Notes under the pieces: generated by a model
Database searches by the model: none
Seen by the model: the letters and a program-made list of their open reading frames with translations, nothing else
Told to the model about the DNA's origin: nothing
Position numbers and translations under genes: made by a program
DNA from: Williamsia muralis NBRC 105860
Lineage (GTDB): Bacteria; Actinomycetota; Actinomycetes; Mycobacteriales; Mycobacteriaceae
NCBI RefSeq assembly: GCF_001598915.1
Contig: NZ_BDAP01000004.1
Location: forward strand, 434,001 to 498,000
DNA length: 64,000 nt
Direction: 5' to 3'
Shown: positions 10,944 to 19,561 of the stretch, in pieces
How positions within the stretch are numbered: the stretch's first letter is position 1
Layout of the letters: every line of letters starts with the position of its first letter

Positions 10944-12304
10944 CGAATGCTCACCTGCTGTCCCTGCATCGTCGGTGCCGCGACCATCGTGATCCATCCC
11001 GGTATCTCGGCCGGGTCCTTCCCGGATGACGCCGCAACGATGGCGCGCACCTGGAGTTTGTTCCGCGGATCGCTGTAGTTGGTCGGCGGGTCCTGCTGCT
11101 GCTCGGCCTCACCGATCGTCCCCGAGGGGATACCGGAGAACTGCGGCTCGGGCAGGACGGGCAGGTCTCGAGGACCGGCATTCCGCGACGGAACCTGGTA
11201 CGAACCGTCATTGACCGATCCGTAGGGGTACTGCGGGAACGGTCGGCCGTTGCGGGCCTGCGGGTAGCAGATCGGTCCGCGCTGGTCGAACAGTCGTGGT
11301 TCGTCCTGGTTCGGAAGGTAGCGACCACGCGGGTTGACGAACTGGAGGTTCACGCGCACACCGGGATTCTCGGTGTCCTTACCCGTGATGATGTTCGCCT
11401 CGGGGACCAATCCCGCGAAGTTCTTGAACGTGCAGCCGAAGGTCGGCGAATACCTCGCCAGCGCCGTCAGCAGCGGCTCAGACTGAATTGCCAAGTCCAC
11501 GAGGTCTTTCCGGTTTGTGGTCAGGAAGTTCGTGCCGTCCACCGCAACCTGGGTCACCGAGGCGATCAGTGTGCGGAGGTCGCCCTGGCGCTCATAGAGC
11601 GTGTTGGTGGTCGTGCGCAGATTGTCCAGCGAGTCCACCAGATCGGGCAGTGCCTCGGAATAGGTCTCCGAGAAGCTGGCCAGGCCACGCAACGTGCCCT
11701 GGAGTTCAGGCATGTTCGCGTTGATGTCCTTGAAGATCGTGTTGAGCTGCTCGAAGCTCGTACCCAGGCGTTCGCCGTTGCCCGACAACGCCTTCGACAG
11801 CGCCGACAGGGTGATGTTCAGGTCGGCCGGCGGGATCGCGTCGAGGACCGGCAGCAACTGGTCGAACAGCTGTTGCAGTTCCACCGCGTTACCCGACACG
11901 TCCTCGTCGATGGTGTCGCCGTTGGTCAGGTGATCGCTCGGCGATCCCTCTTGACCGTCGGGCACCTGCAGCGCGACATAGCGTTCACCGAAGAGGGTCT
12001 TCGGCAAGATCCTGGCCGTGGTGTCGGTGGGCAGCATCTTGACCTTGTCCGGCTGCAGCCCGAGGGTCACCACAACCGAGCCGTCCTTGATGTCCGGTTC
12101 GACACTGCGTACCTGCCCGACGATCAGGCCACGAGCCTTGACGTCGGCGTTGGCCGGCAACGCATTTCCGGCCGAACTGGTCGCCAACTTGATGTCGACG
12201 AACTTCGTGAACGACTTGTTGTACTGCATGATCGTCAACGTCAGGAACAAGATGACAACGATGAAGAACACCAGGCCCAGAGCCCGGCGGCGAAGAGCTT
12301 TCAT
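10940..12304 (-). CDS. mceA: MCE family protein, MceA position
   Basis: 454 aa, first of the six mce genes and the largest. Anchor helix (LGLVFFIVVILFLTLTIMQ), MCE domain with the VKARGLIVGQVRSVEP core, helical tunnel region, then a long Pro/Asn/Arg-rich C-terminal domain with CTFKNF and GPICYPQARNG Cys-containing motifs, typical of MceA. It begins 4 bp after yrbEB, consistent with one transcript from mkl to the mas genes. Confidence 0.93.
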   Translation of the reverse strand: MKALRRRALGLVFFIVVILFLTLTIMQYNKSFTKFVDIKLATSSAGNALPANADVKARGLIVGQVRSVEPDIKDGSVVVTLGLQPDKVKMLPTDTTARILPKTLFGERYVALQVPDGQEGSPSDHLTNGDTIDEDVSGNAVELQQLFDQLLPVLDAIPPADLNITLSALSKALSGNGERLGTSFEQLNTIFKDINANMPELQGTLRGLASFSETYSEALPDLVDSLDNLRTTTNTLYERQGDLRTLIASVTQVAVDGTNFLTTNRKDLVDLAIQSEPLLTALARYSPTFGCTFKNFAGLVPEANIITGKDTENPGVRVNLQFVNPRGRYLPNQDEPRLFDQRGPICYPQARNGRPFPQYPYGSVNDGSYQVPSRNAGPRDLPVLPEPQFSGIPSGTIGEAEQQQDPPTNYSDPRNKLQVRAIVAASSGKDPAEIPGWITMVAAPTMQGQQVSIR

Positions 12305-12308
12305 CGGT

Positions 12309-13166
12309 TTATCCCCCTACTCGCACGGAGGTGGTGGTCCCCCAGATTGCGAGGCCCAGGAAGAAGTCGAGCACCGCGATGATCACCAGAGCCGCACGCA
12401 CCGCGTGACCCACCGCCACGCCGACGCCGGCCGGACCACCGGTGGCGTAGTAGCCGTAGTAGCAGTGCACCAGGATGATCACGAACGCGAAGATCATGAC
12501 CTTGCCGAACGACCAGAGGACGTCCGCAGGTGGCAAGAACAGATTGAAGTAGTGGTCGTACGAGCCCGACGACTGCCCGGTGAACTGCGTGGCTATCAGC
12601 CGGGAGGCGAAGTAGGCCGACAGCAGGCCCAGCACGTACAGCGGGATGACGGCGATGAAGCCGGCCAGCACGCGTGTGGTGACAAGGAACGGAATGGACG
12701 GCACGGCCATGGTCTCCAGTGCGTCGATCTCCTCGGAGATGCGCATGGCGCCGAGCTGAGCGGTGAAACCACAACCGACAGTTGCGGAGAGGGCCAGTCC
12801 GGCGACGAGCGGGGCGACCTCACGGGTGTTGGCGTAGGCCGCCAGGAACCCGGTGAGGGCCTGGGACCCGAGCTGATCGAGCGCGTTGGCGCCCTGCAGA
12901 CCGACGACGACACCGGTGAATCCCGACATCAGCACCATCACACCGATGGTGCCGCCGATGACCGCGAGTCCACCGGACCCGAACGCCACCTCGGCGAGAA
13001 GCCGGAGCAGTTCTTTGGGGTAACGGCGAATGGTGCGCGGCGACCAGCCGATCGCGCGGCCATAGAACGACATCTGGTCGCCCGCGCCGTCGAGGACGCG
13101 CAAAGGAACACGCGCGACTTTGGCCGCCCGATATCCCAGGTCTCCCCGACCTTTGGCGATGGTCAC
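12309..13166 (-). CDS. yrbEB: MlaE/YrbE-type permease, YrbEB
   Basis: 285 aa ABC permease of the MlaE family with about five to six membrane helices. Forms the inner-membrane channel of the Mce transporter with YrbEA. The EQ-loop-like segment (EEIDALETMAVPSIPFLVTT) that contacts the ATPase is present. Start GTG 13166 has GGAGGA 8 nt upstream. It is followed after 4 bp by mceA. Confidence 0.93.
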   Translation of the reverse strand: MTIAKGRGDLGYRAAKVARVPLRVLDGAGDQMSFYGRAIGWSPRTIRRYPKELLRLLAEVAFGSGGLAVIGGTIGVMVLMSGFTGVVVGLQGANALDQLGSQALTGFLAAYANTREVAPLVAGLALSATVGCGFTAQLGAMRISEEIDALETMAVPSIPFLVTTRVLAGFIAVIPLYVLGLLSAYFASRLIATQFTGQSSGSYDHYFNLFLPPADVLWSFGKVMIFAFVIILVHCYYGYYATGGPAGVGVAVGHAVRAALVIIAVLDFFLGLAIWGTTTSVRVGG

Positions 13167-13179
13167 TTCCGAAGTCCTC

Positions 13180-13986
13180 CTATGAACCCTTGGCGGGAAC
13201 GATCTGCAAGTAGACCGCGGTGATGATCAAGTTCGCGAAGAACAACAACAAAAATGTGATGACAACACTCTGATTGACCGCATCACCAACGCCTTTGGGG
13301 CCACCCTTGGGGTGCAAGCCCTTGTAGGCAGCGACCACGCCGGCGATCACACCGAAGACGGCAGCCTTCACCTCGGCGACGTAGATGTCGGGCAACTGCG
13401 CCAGCGCACTGAACGAGGCCAGATACGCACCGGGCGTTCCGTCTTGGATGATCACGTTGAAGAAGTAACCGCCGCCGATACCGACCACCGAGACCAGCCC
13501 GCACAGCAGCACGGCCACCAGGACCATGGCGAGCACTCGCGGAACCACAAGTCGCTGGACCGGATTGATGCCGAGCACTTCCATCGCGTCGATCTCTTCG
13601 CGAATGGTGCGGGCACCGAGGTCGGCAGCCACCGCTGATCCCGCCGCGCCCGCGACCAACAGCGATGTCACGAGTGGCGCACCCTGCTGGATCACCACCA
13701 GGACGCTGGCCGCACCGGTGAAGGATTCGGCACCGAGCTGGCGGATCAGCGACCCGGTTTGCAGCGAGACGATCGCACCGAACGGGATGGCGACGAGCGC
13801 CGTCGGCAGAATCGTGACGCTGGCGATGAACCAGGCCTGCTGGATGAACTCACGCCACTGAAAAGGGCGCACAAAAGTCTGGCGTGCGACGTCGATGAAC
13901 AACTGGACGATGTTGCCGGTCTGAGAAAGTGCCCCAGAGCCGGCTTTCGCCACCCTGTCGACGCCACGTGTAGTGGCACTGGTCAT
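13180..13986 (-). CDS. yrbEA: MlaE/YrbE-type permease, YrbEA
   Basis: 268 aa MlaE-family permease, about five to six hydrophobic helices, with the conserved TIREEIDAMEVLGINPVQRL coupling segment followed by VVPRVLA. Its ATG directly abuts the TAG of mkl. With YrbEB and Mkl it makes the energised core of the Mce lipid importer. Confidence 0.93.
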   Translation of the reverse strand: MTSATTRGVDRVAKAGSGALSQTGNIVQLFIDVARQTFVRPFQWREFIQQAWFIASVTILPTALVAIPFGAIVSLQTGSLIRQLGAESFTGAASVLVVIQQGAPLVTSLLVAGAAGSAVAADLGARTIREEIDAMEVLGINPVQRLVVPRVLAMVLVAVLLCGLVSVVGIGGGYFFNVIIQDGTPGAYLASFSALAQLPDIYVAEVKAAVFGVIAGVVAAYKGLHPKGGPKGVGDAVNQSVVITFLLLFFANLIITAVYLQIVPAKGS

Positions 13987-15135
13987 CTAGAGAGCCTTGT
14001 CACCGGCGCGGTATGCGGGGAACTGCTCTGTCTGAGCGTCCGAACCCTGGTAACTGGAGTCGTCGTAGGAAGAGTATGTGGAGGCGGTGCCGGAACCGGC
14101 GCCCACCTTCTGTGTCTTACGCGCAGCTTCGCGCCCGTTCTCCTGAGCTCGCTCTTCTTCGAGGAAGCTTTCCTCGATCGCGCGCTGGGCGGGCTCGGGC
14201 AGCGTGTGCAGGATCTCGCGGACACGGGCCTGGCGGCGTCCGACCGCCTTGCGCTCGGGCAGTCCGGGTGTGGCCTGCAGCTGCGGGACGATACCGCGGA
14301 CGTCTTCGGCGGTGCCACCGTCGGAGTGGCCGGCATCGACCATCTCCTGCTCGCGGCGCTGCTGAGCGTCGTCCTTCTCCTCGGACATACCGATGGGTCC
14401 GATACGGCGACCGTTGAGGAACTGATCCACCACCGGCTCGTCCGAGGTCAGCAGCACCTCACGCGGACCGAACATGACAAGTTCCTTGCGGAACAGCATG
14501 CCGATGTTGTCCGGGACGGTACGGGCGACCTGGATGTTGTGGGTCACGATCAGGATCGTGGCATCGATCTGCGCGTTGATGTCGATCAACAGCTGCGACA
14601 GATACGCGGTACGGACCGGGTCCAGACCGGAGTCCGGCTCGTCGCACAGGATGATCTGCGGGTCCAGGACCAGGGCACGGGCCAGGCCGGCACGCTTGCG
14701 CATACCACCGGAGATCTCGCCGGGAAGCTTGTTCTCCGCGCCAGTCAGACCCACGAGCTCGATCTTGTCCATGACGATCTGGCGGATCTCGTCTTCCTTC
14801 TTCTTGGTGTGCTCACGCAAGGGGAAGGCGATGTTGTCGAACAGGCTCATCGAACCGAAGAGGGCGCCGTCCTGGAACAGGACACCGAACAGCTTGCGGA
14901 TCTCGTACAGCTCACGGCTGGAGCATTTGGTGATGTCGGTGCCGTCGATGATGACCGAGCCCTGCTCCGGATGGAGCAGACCGATCAACGACTTCAGGAA
15001 CACCGACTTGCCCGTACCCGACGGGCCGAGCAGCACGCTGACCTCACCCTGGGGCAGGGTCAGCGACACATCACGCCAAATATTCTGCGAGCCGAACGAC
15101 TTCGTCAGATTCTCGACACTGACCTCAACGCCCAC
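13987..15135 (-). CDS. mkl: Mce transporter ATPase Mkl/MceG (MlaF-type)
   Basis: 382 aa ABC ATPase that powers Mce transport. Visible motifs: Walker A GPSGTGKS (37-44), Q-loop FQDG (87-90), signature ISGGMRKR (141-148), Walker B IILCDEP (161-167), D-loop SGLD and H-loop His199. After the ~255-residue nucleotide-binding domain there is a charged, Glu/Arg/Gln-rich extension of ~125 residues, as in actinobacterial Mkl. In M. tuberculosis mkl lies near rpoB but apart from the mce operons it serves; here it is the first gene of a full mce operon. Upstream are 400 bp with two palindromes and the rplL terminator. Confidence 0.95.
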   Translation of the reverse strand: MGVEVSVENLTKSFGSQNIWRDVSLTLPQGEVSVLLGPSGTGKSVFLKSLIGLLHPEQGSVIIDGTDITKCSSRELYEIRKLFGVLFQDGALFGSMSLFDNIAFPLREHTKKKEDEIRQIVMDKIELVGLTGAENKLPGEISGGMRKRAGLARALVLDPQIILCDEPDSGLDPVRTAYLSQLLIDINAQIDATILIVTHNIQVARTVPDNIGMLFRKELVMFGPREVLLTSDEPVVDQFLNGRRIGPIGMSEEKDDAQQRREQEMVDAGHSDGGTAEDVRGIVPQLQATPGLPERKAVGRRQARVREILHTLPEPAQRAIEESFLEEERAQENGREAARKTQKVGAGSGTASTYSSYDDSSYQGSDAQTEQFPAYRAGDKAL

Positions 15136-15313
15136 TGATTTAGTCCCTCCAAAACGAAGTCCGCCCCCGCGCGGAGCCTGTGGTTCGGCTCACTCTAACG
15201 CACACAGCGTGACGAATATACGAGCTGTCGATCTTTCTCAGTTTCGTCGCACCCTCGCCGACCCACCTGCCCGACGGCTTCTTCCCGATCGCCGCAGGTA
15301 GATCAAACGAACA

Positions 15314-15329
15314 GTTACTCGCGAGTAAC
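15314..15329. promoter_or_regulatory. Palindromic operator candidate upstream of mkl
   Basis: Perfect 16-bp palindrome GTTACTCGCGAGTAAC, about 180 bp before the mkl start. A related element with core TACTCGTCAGTA lies at 15386-15397, 70 bp further upstream. Two similar inverted repeats before a lipid-transport operon suggest a dimeric (TetR-type) repressor; the regulator is not identified. Confidence 0.5.
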
Positions 15330-15384
15330 TTGGATCACCGTAAAAAGTTTTTCCGCGCGACGCAAATCCAGGTCGGAGCGGGTT

Positions 15385-15398
15385 CTACTCGTCAGTAG
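15385..15398. promoter_or_regulatory. Second, imperfect operator candidate upstream of mkl
   Basis: CTACTCGTCAGTAG: 5-bp arms CTACT/AGTAG around CGTC. It shares ten of twelve core positions with the perfect palindrome at 15314-15329 (TACTCGCGAGTA versus TACTCGTCAGTA). The rest of the gap 15136-15538 holds no gene that I can see. Confidence 0.35.
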
Positions 15399-15447
15399 CC
15401 AGGGCCGCCGACACCCGATCTGTGGCACCACACCCCCACCCGAGACG

Positions 15448-15485
15448 CAACGATGGCCCGTAGCTGTCGCTACGGGCCATCGTTG
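15448..15485 (-). terminator. rplJL terminator hairpin
   Basis: A 17-bp stem (arms 15448-15464 and 15469-15485, built on ACGATGGCCCGTAGC and its complement) with a 4-nt loop, 54 bp after the rplL stop. The T-tract is poor (GTT then GCGTCT). Likely ends rplJL transcripts before the mce operon. Confidence 0.75.
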
Positions 15486-15538
15486 TGGAGCGATCGACCC
15501 CTACACGGGGATCAACAATCGCTTTTGACGTGCTTGTC

Positions 15539-15922
15539 TTACTTGACCGAGACCTTGGCGCCGGCTTCTTCGAGCTTGGTCTTGGCAGCCTCGGCAGCGT
15601 CCTTGTCGATCTTCTCGAGGATGGCCTTGGGAGCCGACTCGACGAGATCCTTGGCTTCCTTCAGACCCAGTCCGGAGACGACCTCGCGGACGACCTTGAT
15701 GACCTGGATCTTCTTGTCGCCGGCCGATTCGAGGACGACGTCGAACTCGTCCTGCTCGACAGCGGCTTCGGCGGCAGCGGGTGCACCGGCGGCGGCAACG
15801 GCGACCGGAGCAGCAGCGGTGACCTCGAAGACCTCTTCGAACTTCTTCACGAAGTCGCTGAGTTCCAGCAGGGTGAGTTCTTTGAACTGATCGATGAGCT
15901 CGTCAGCGGAGAGCTTTGCCAT
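15539..15922 (-). CDS. rplL: 50S ribosomal protein L7/L12
   Basis: 127 aa; stalk protein of the large subunit that recruits translation GTPases. The N-terminal dimerisation domain ([19 protein letters not shown]), Ala-rich hinge and C-terminal domain ([20 protein letters not shown]) are all present and full length. It lies 66 bp after rplJ in the usual order and is followed by a strong hairpin. Confidence 0.98.
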   Translation of the reverse strand: MAKLSADELIDQFKELTLLELSDFVKKFEEVFEVTAAAPVAVAAAGAPAAAEAAVEQDEFDVVLESAGDKKIQVIKVVREVVSGLGLKEAKDLVESAPKAILEKIDKDAAEAAKTKLEEAGAKVSVK

Positions 15923-15988
15923 GGTGGCAATCCTTTCTGTCTTTCCTGCGGGCGCGCGATGATGCGGCCACAGGAGGGTTTTGGGGGT

Positions 15989-16528
15989 TTATTCGGCCGC
16001 TTCTGCGGGTGCGCCCGCGGCTTGCTTTTCCTGCAGTGCGGCCGCAAGACGTGCGACCTGCGAAGCGGGCTGACTGAACAGACCCGCGGCCTTTGCCAAG
16101 TTGCCCTTCATGGCACCGGCGAGCTTTGCAAGGAGAATCTCGCGTGTTTCAAGGTCGGCGATCTGATTGACCTCGTCCACGGACAGCGCACGGCCGTCCA
16201 TGTACCCGCCCTTGATGATGAGAGCCTTGTTGTCCTTGGCGAAATTCTTGATCGCCTTGGCAGCCACCACGGGTTCGCCCTCGATGAAGGCAATTGCGGT
16301 GGGACCAGTGAACAGCTCGTCCAGACCGGCCACGCCCGCATCAGCAGCAGCGCGCTTGACCAGGGTGTTCTTGGCGACGGAGTAAACAGCGCCTTCGCCC
16401 AGTGAACGACGCAGCTCGGAGATCTGCTTGACGGTCAGGCCACGGTATTCCGTGACGACTGCCGCAGTGGCTCCCTTGAACTGCTCGGTGATCTCCGCAA
16501 CCGCGGTGACCTTTTCACTATTTGCCAT
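15989..16528 (-). CDS. rplJ: 50S ribosomal protein L10
   Basis: 179 aa; base of the L7/L12 stalk. The N-terminus [30 protein letters not shown] motif and Ala-rich C-terminal helix that binds L7/L12 dimers are recognisable. Start at 16528 has AGGAGG spaced 6 nt upstream; a longer open frame upstream only reads through the leader. Likely autoregulated through the L10 leader just upstream. Confidence 0.98.
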   Translation of the reverse strand: MANSEKVTAVAEITEQFKGATAAVVTEYRGLTVKQISELRRSLGEGAVYSVAKNTLVKRAAADAGVAGLDELFTGPTAIAFIEGEPVVAAKAIKNFAKDNKALIIKGGYMDGRALSVDEVNQIADLETREILLAKLAGAMKGNLAKAAGLFSQPASQVARLAAALQEKQAAGAPAEAAE

Positions 16529-16796
16529 ACTTCGCCTCCTCTCATGACGTGTCGGTTGGCACCTCGTCCGACTCGTACGATCGGCCGCGGGCCCCACCAA
16601 CGACAAACGCCCCGGCACAGGGCACGGGGCGCACACGAGCAAAGCGACTTTGACGCCGCTTCGAAAGCGAATCCTCGTTCTCCCTGCGTGGGCCGCCGAC
16701 GTGTGTCGGGCCTTCGGCCGGTCGCGCGATGCGTACCGGTGACCAACGGTCTCTGGTTGAACTGACGCTCGCAGGCCGATGACCTGCGAACACCAA
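16529..16796 (-). ncRNA. Ribosomal protein L10 leader (autoregulatory 5' UTR)
   Basis: The ~268-nt region between the promoter and rplJ has no gene. On the minus strand it carries GTTCAACCAGAGACCGTTGG (16743-16762), the kind of GAGACC/GTTGG core found in L10-leader RNAs, where free L10(L12)4 binds to repress rplJL. Further down there is a GC-rich hairpin (CGCCCCG ... CGGGGCG) followed by TTTGTC at about 16600-16630 that could act as an attenuator. Recognised by motif and position; no structure was computed. Confidence 0.7.
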
Positions 16797-16802
16797 GGTC
16801 CA

Positions 16803-16832
16803 ACAGTACCGGCACGACGGACCGGATCACAA
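16803..16832 (-). promoter_or_regulatory. Candidate rplJL promoter
   Basis: Minus-strand TTGTGA (16827-16832) and TACTGT (16803-16808) separated by 18 bp, about 7 nt before the inferred start of the L10 leader. Between it and the next gene at 17065 I see no gene; a GGAGG followed by a 12-codon frame near 16935 is not convincing. Confidence 0.6.
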
Positions 16833-17064
16833 ATCAGGCACATCGGGGTCAAGGACCGGCAGCTGTTCTGGCCCAGGGTCGCGACCGAGCACCCGCTCGG
16901 CTACATTGACATCAAACCATCCGGTGTGAGGTCGGTCACGAATACCTCCTGACCCACCCGGTACCGCAGCACGACGGAGTGTTGCCACAGTTTTCGGGAT
17001 ATGCCCTGCTCAGACGGGACATTACCGGAAGGCGTGGCCCGCTCGACGCAGAGAGGGGAACGCC

Positions 17065-18999
17065 GTGGTCTACCAGATCAACCCGTTCGAGAACACCGAG
17101 CCGCGGATGAGCGCGGTTCCACACTCTGCACCGACCCTTCCGTTCGGCGACCCGACCGGCGGCGCCAACGCCCGTTGGTGGCGCGAACAGGTCGACGGCC
17201 GTCCCGCGTTTCCCAAGGTGACGATCGACCGTTCTCTCCAGCTGACCATGTCCGACGGCGTCCGCCTGCGGGCCACCCTCGTACGGCCGGTGAAGATGTC
17301 AGGGGAACCCGTGCAGACTCCGCTGCCGACGGTGGTGACCATCAACCCGTACAACCGCGCCCTGCTCGACGCGATCGACCAGGCCACCCATCGCCTTCCC
17401 CTCCCCCCTCTGTCCGGTGGCGCCCTCGACGTATTCGGCATCAACCGCAAGCTCGTGCAGAGCGGATACACCCAGCTCGTGGTCGATGTCCGCGGCACCG
17501 GTGCCTCGCACGGACGCTGGCAGATCCTGGGTGAACGCGAACAACGCGACTCGATCGAGGTCATCGACTGGGCCGCCGCCCAGAGCTGGAGCAACGGCAA
17601 CATCGGGATGGCCGGCTGGTCGTACTCGGCGATCAACTCTTTGCAAGCCGCCGGCAACGGCTCACCGCACCTCAAGGCAGTGTTCGCCATCGAGGGATGT
17701 GAGGACATCGTCCGCGACATCTACATCACCGGCGGCGCGCCGTCGGCGTTCATCCCGATCTGGCTCTCCGCGGTGAATCTGCTCAAGTGGCTGCCCAACC
17801 CGTCCACAGCGGTGGGTGATGCCCTCAGCACCAACGGCGTCCGATGGCTGAAGGACCGGGTCGGCTCCCCCGCCACCGAGATCGGCTCGCTGGCCTGGGG
17901 CTTCCTCACCGGGCGCGATCCACGGATCTACGACGATCCCTATTTCGACGAGCGCGACCCCAAGATCGACGAGATCACCGCCCCGACATTCGTCTTCGGT
18001 GGGTGGCACGACCTCTTCGGCCGCAGCGCGACCCGCATCTACAACCAGCTCAATCTGCCGCCCGGGCAGAAGCAGCTGATCATGGCCGACGGCTACCACC
18101 TCGATGCCGGGCTCGGCTTCGGCGGCCGGGTCAGCCCGCCGCGCGTCGACGTGCTCGAACGCGCGTGGTTCGACAAGTGGCTCAAGGGCCTCGACAACGG
18201 CGTGGACGAATACGGCCCGGTGACCCTGCAGCAACAGGGCGGTATGTGGACCTCGGGCCAGAGCTTCCCCCGCCCCGAGGCGCGGGTTCGGCGGCTGTAC
18301 CTGTCGCCCGACGGCTCGGACACCGCTGGGCACTGTGTGCACGACGGCAGTCTGGGGGCGGAGGCGAACACCTCGCGCGCCGAACTGAAGGTGAAGCCGG
18401 GCGTGCGCGGCTTCATCTCCCGGGACATGACCCAGGTGACCGCCGGCGCCACCATGGTTCTCGGCAAGGCCTTCACCACCGATGCCCGGTTCCAGGAACG
18501 GGGCGCCCTCTCGTTCACGACGGCACCGGTCACCGAACAGGTACAGATCTCCGGCGCGCTCAATCTGCACCTGCACGCAACCTGCGCCGGTAGCGACGCC
18601 CTGTGGGCGGTGACCCTCAATGATGTTGCGCCGGACGGAACCTCGACCGTGCTCACCAACGGCTCACTGACCGCGTCCAACCGATCTCTGGACCCAGAAC
18701 TCAGCGATTACGCCGAGGACGGCTCGCTGCTCGTCGCCCACCACCCGCTCAGCCGCAAACGCAAACTGAAGGTGATCCCGAACGTACCCATCGACCTCGA
18801 CATCGACCTGGTGTCCACAGATGCGCTACTGGACGTCGGGCATCGGCTGCGGGTAGACGTCTACGCGGCGAGCATGCCCCGTTTCCTTGCCGTGGTCCCC
18901 GATCTGGTGAAGTCCGGATTCCGTTCGCAGAGAATCGTTCTCGACCCGTTCCACCAGAGCCACCTCACGTTCCTGGCGGTGGGCGAGCCAGGCTGGTAG
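17065..18999 (+). CDS. CocE/NonD-family hydrolase (X-Pro dipeptidyl-peptidase-like)
   Basis: 644 aa alpha/beta hydrolase with the CocE/NonD layout: catalytic N-terminal domain, helical cap, and C-terminal jelly-roll (from about residue 470). The catalytic triad is readable: Ser187 in GWSYSA, Asp316 in GGWHDLFG and His345 in ADGYHLDAG. These enzymes cleave acyl esters or Xaa-Pro peptides; the substrate cannot be inferred. No signal peptide is seen, so it is probably cytoplasmic. GTG 17065 has AGAGGGGA upstream; the internal ATG of MSAVPHS is an alternative. It is a single-gene unit, convergent with the metallohydrolase. Confidence 0.88.
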   Translation: MVYQINPFENTEPRMSAVPHSAPTLPFGDPTGGANARWWREQVDGRPAFPKVTIDRSLQLTMSDGVRLRATLVRPVKMSGEPVQTPLPTVVTINPYNRALLDAIDQATHRLPLPPLSGGALDVFGINRKLVQSGYTQLVVDVRGTGASHGRWQILGEREQRDSIEVIDWAAAQSWSNGNIGMAGWSYSAINSLQAAGNGSPHLKAVFAIEGCEDIVRDIYITGGAPSAFIPIWLSAVNLLKWLPNPSTAVGDALSTNGVRWLKDRVGSPATEIGSLAWGFLTGRDPRIYDDPYFDERDPKIDEITAPTFVFGGWHDLFGRSATRIYNQLNLPPGQKQLIMADGYHLDAGLGFGGRVSPPRVDVLERAWFDKWLKGLDNGVDEYGPVTLQQQGGMWTSGQSFPRPEARVRRLYLSPDGSDTAGHCVHDGSLGAEANTSRAELKVKPGVRGFISRDMTQVTAGATMVLGKAFTTDARFQERGALSFTTAPVTEQVQISGALNLHLHATCAGSDALWAVTLNDVAPDGTSTVLTNGSLTASNRSLDPELSDYAEDGSLLVAHHPLSRKRKLKVIPNVPIDLDIDLVSTDALLDVGHRLRVDVYAASMPRFLAVVPDLVKSGFRSQRIVLDPFHQSHLTFLAVGEPGW

Positions 19000-19014
19000 C
19001 CGGGCACCGGACTC

Positions 19015-19539
19015 TCAACCGACCGCGATACCGCTGTCGCCGAAGGTCACCCGGTAGATCAGTGCGGCTTCAGGTCCGAGCACCAGCCCCACCAGGTCGA
19101 TGAGGGTGCCCGCGAATCGTGGGCCGTGCTTGTCCTGCGCCGACCCCGGACTCAGGTGGTGGGCTATCTCGTGGAGCACCACCAGCTCGCGCATCGCCCA
19201 GCGCCCTTCGGCTGCATCGGGTACCGCGATCACGCCGTCGTCGTCGGCTGACCGGTACTCGTAGTGGGCTTCGCGCTGCCCCCGGCGGGAGCGAACCCTC
19301 ACAGGAACCGCGGCCCGCGGGAACCTGTTGATCACGCTGTCCAGCGACAGCACCCGGTCCACGTAGTCGCGGACCGAGTCCACCGAGCCGAACCGAGCCT
19401 CCGGAGGCAGTGTCACCGAGGTGCCGGCGATCTCCAGAGTGGAGCCACCGCGGGCGGCACGCTCGAAAACGTTGTGCACCAGCGCTTCTGCGGAGTACAA
19501 GGCCGAGCGCTGGCTGTCACGCTGCGTCAACGCGCCCAC
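19015..19539 (-). CDS. Putative zinc metallohydrolase, TIGR04338-like
   Basis: 174 aa. The zinc site HEIAHH (LVVLHEIAHHL, around residue 125) and a downstream HGPRF fit a small actinobacterial metallohydrolase family that I recall as TIGR04338. Its role is unknown. It lies 22 bp after a DUF2786 gene in the same direction; the two families often co-occur in Actinobacteria, suggesting joint function. No signal peptide, so probably intracellular. Confidence 0.8.
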   Translation of the reverse strand: MGALTQRDSQRSALYSAEALVHNVFERAARGGSTLEIAGTSVTLPPEARFGSVDSVRDYVDRVLSLDSVINRFPRAAVPVRVRSRRGQREAHYEYRSADDDGVIAVPDAAEGRWAMRELVVLHEIAHHLSPGSAQDKHGPRFAGTLIDLVGLVLGPEAALIYRVTFGDSGIAVG

Positions 19540-19561
19540 TCACGGTTCAGCACGCCCACTC

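Noticed and set aside
13759-15138. 459-codon plus-strand frame antisense to mkl and yrbEA
   Set aside because: Shadow of the mkl gene, which has all ABC ATPase motifs; no start signal or family similarity.
16933-16970. Twelve-codon frame with strong GGAGG upstream of rplJ (minus strand)
   Set aside because: Lies upstream of the inferred rplJ promoter, with no family similarity and no partner gene; too short to support.
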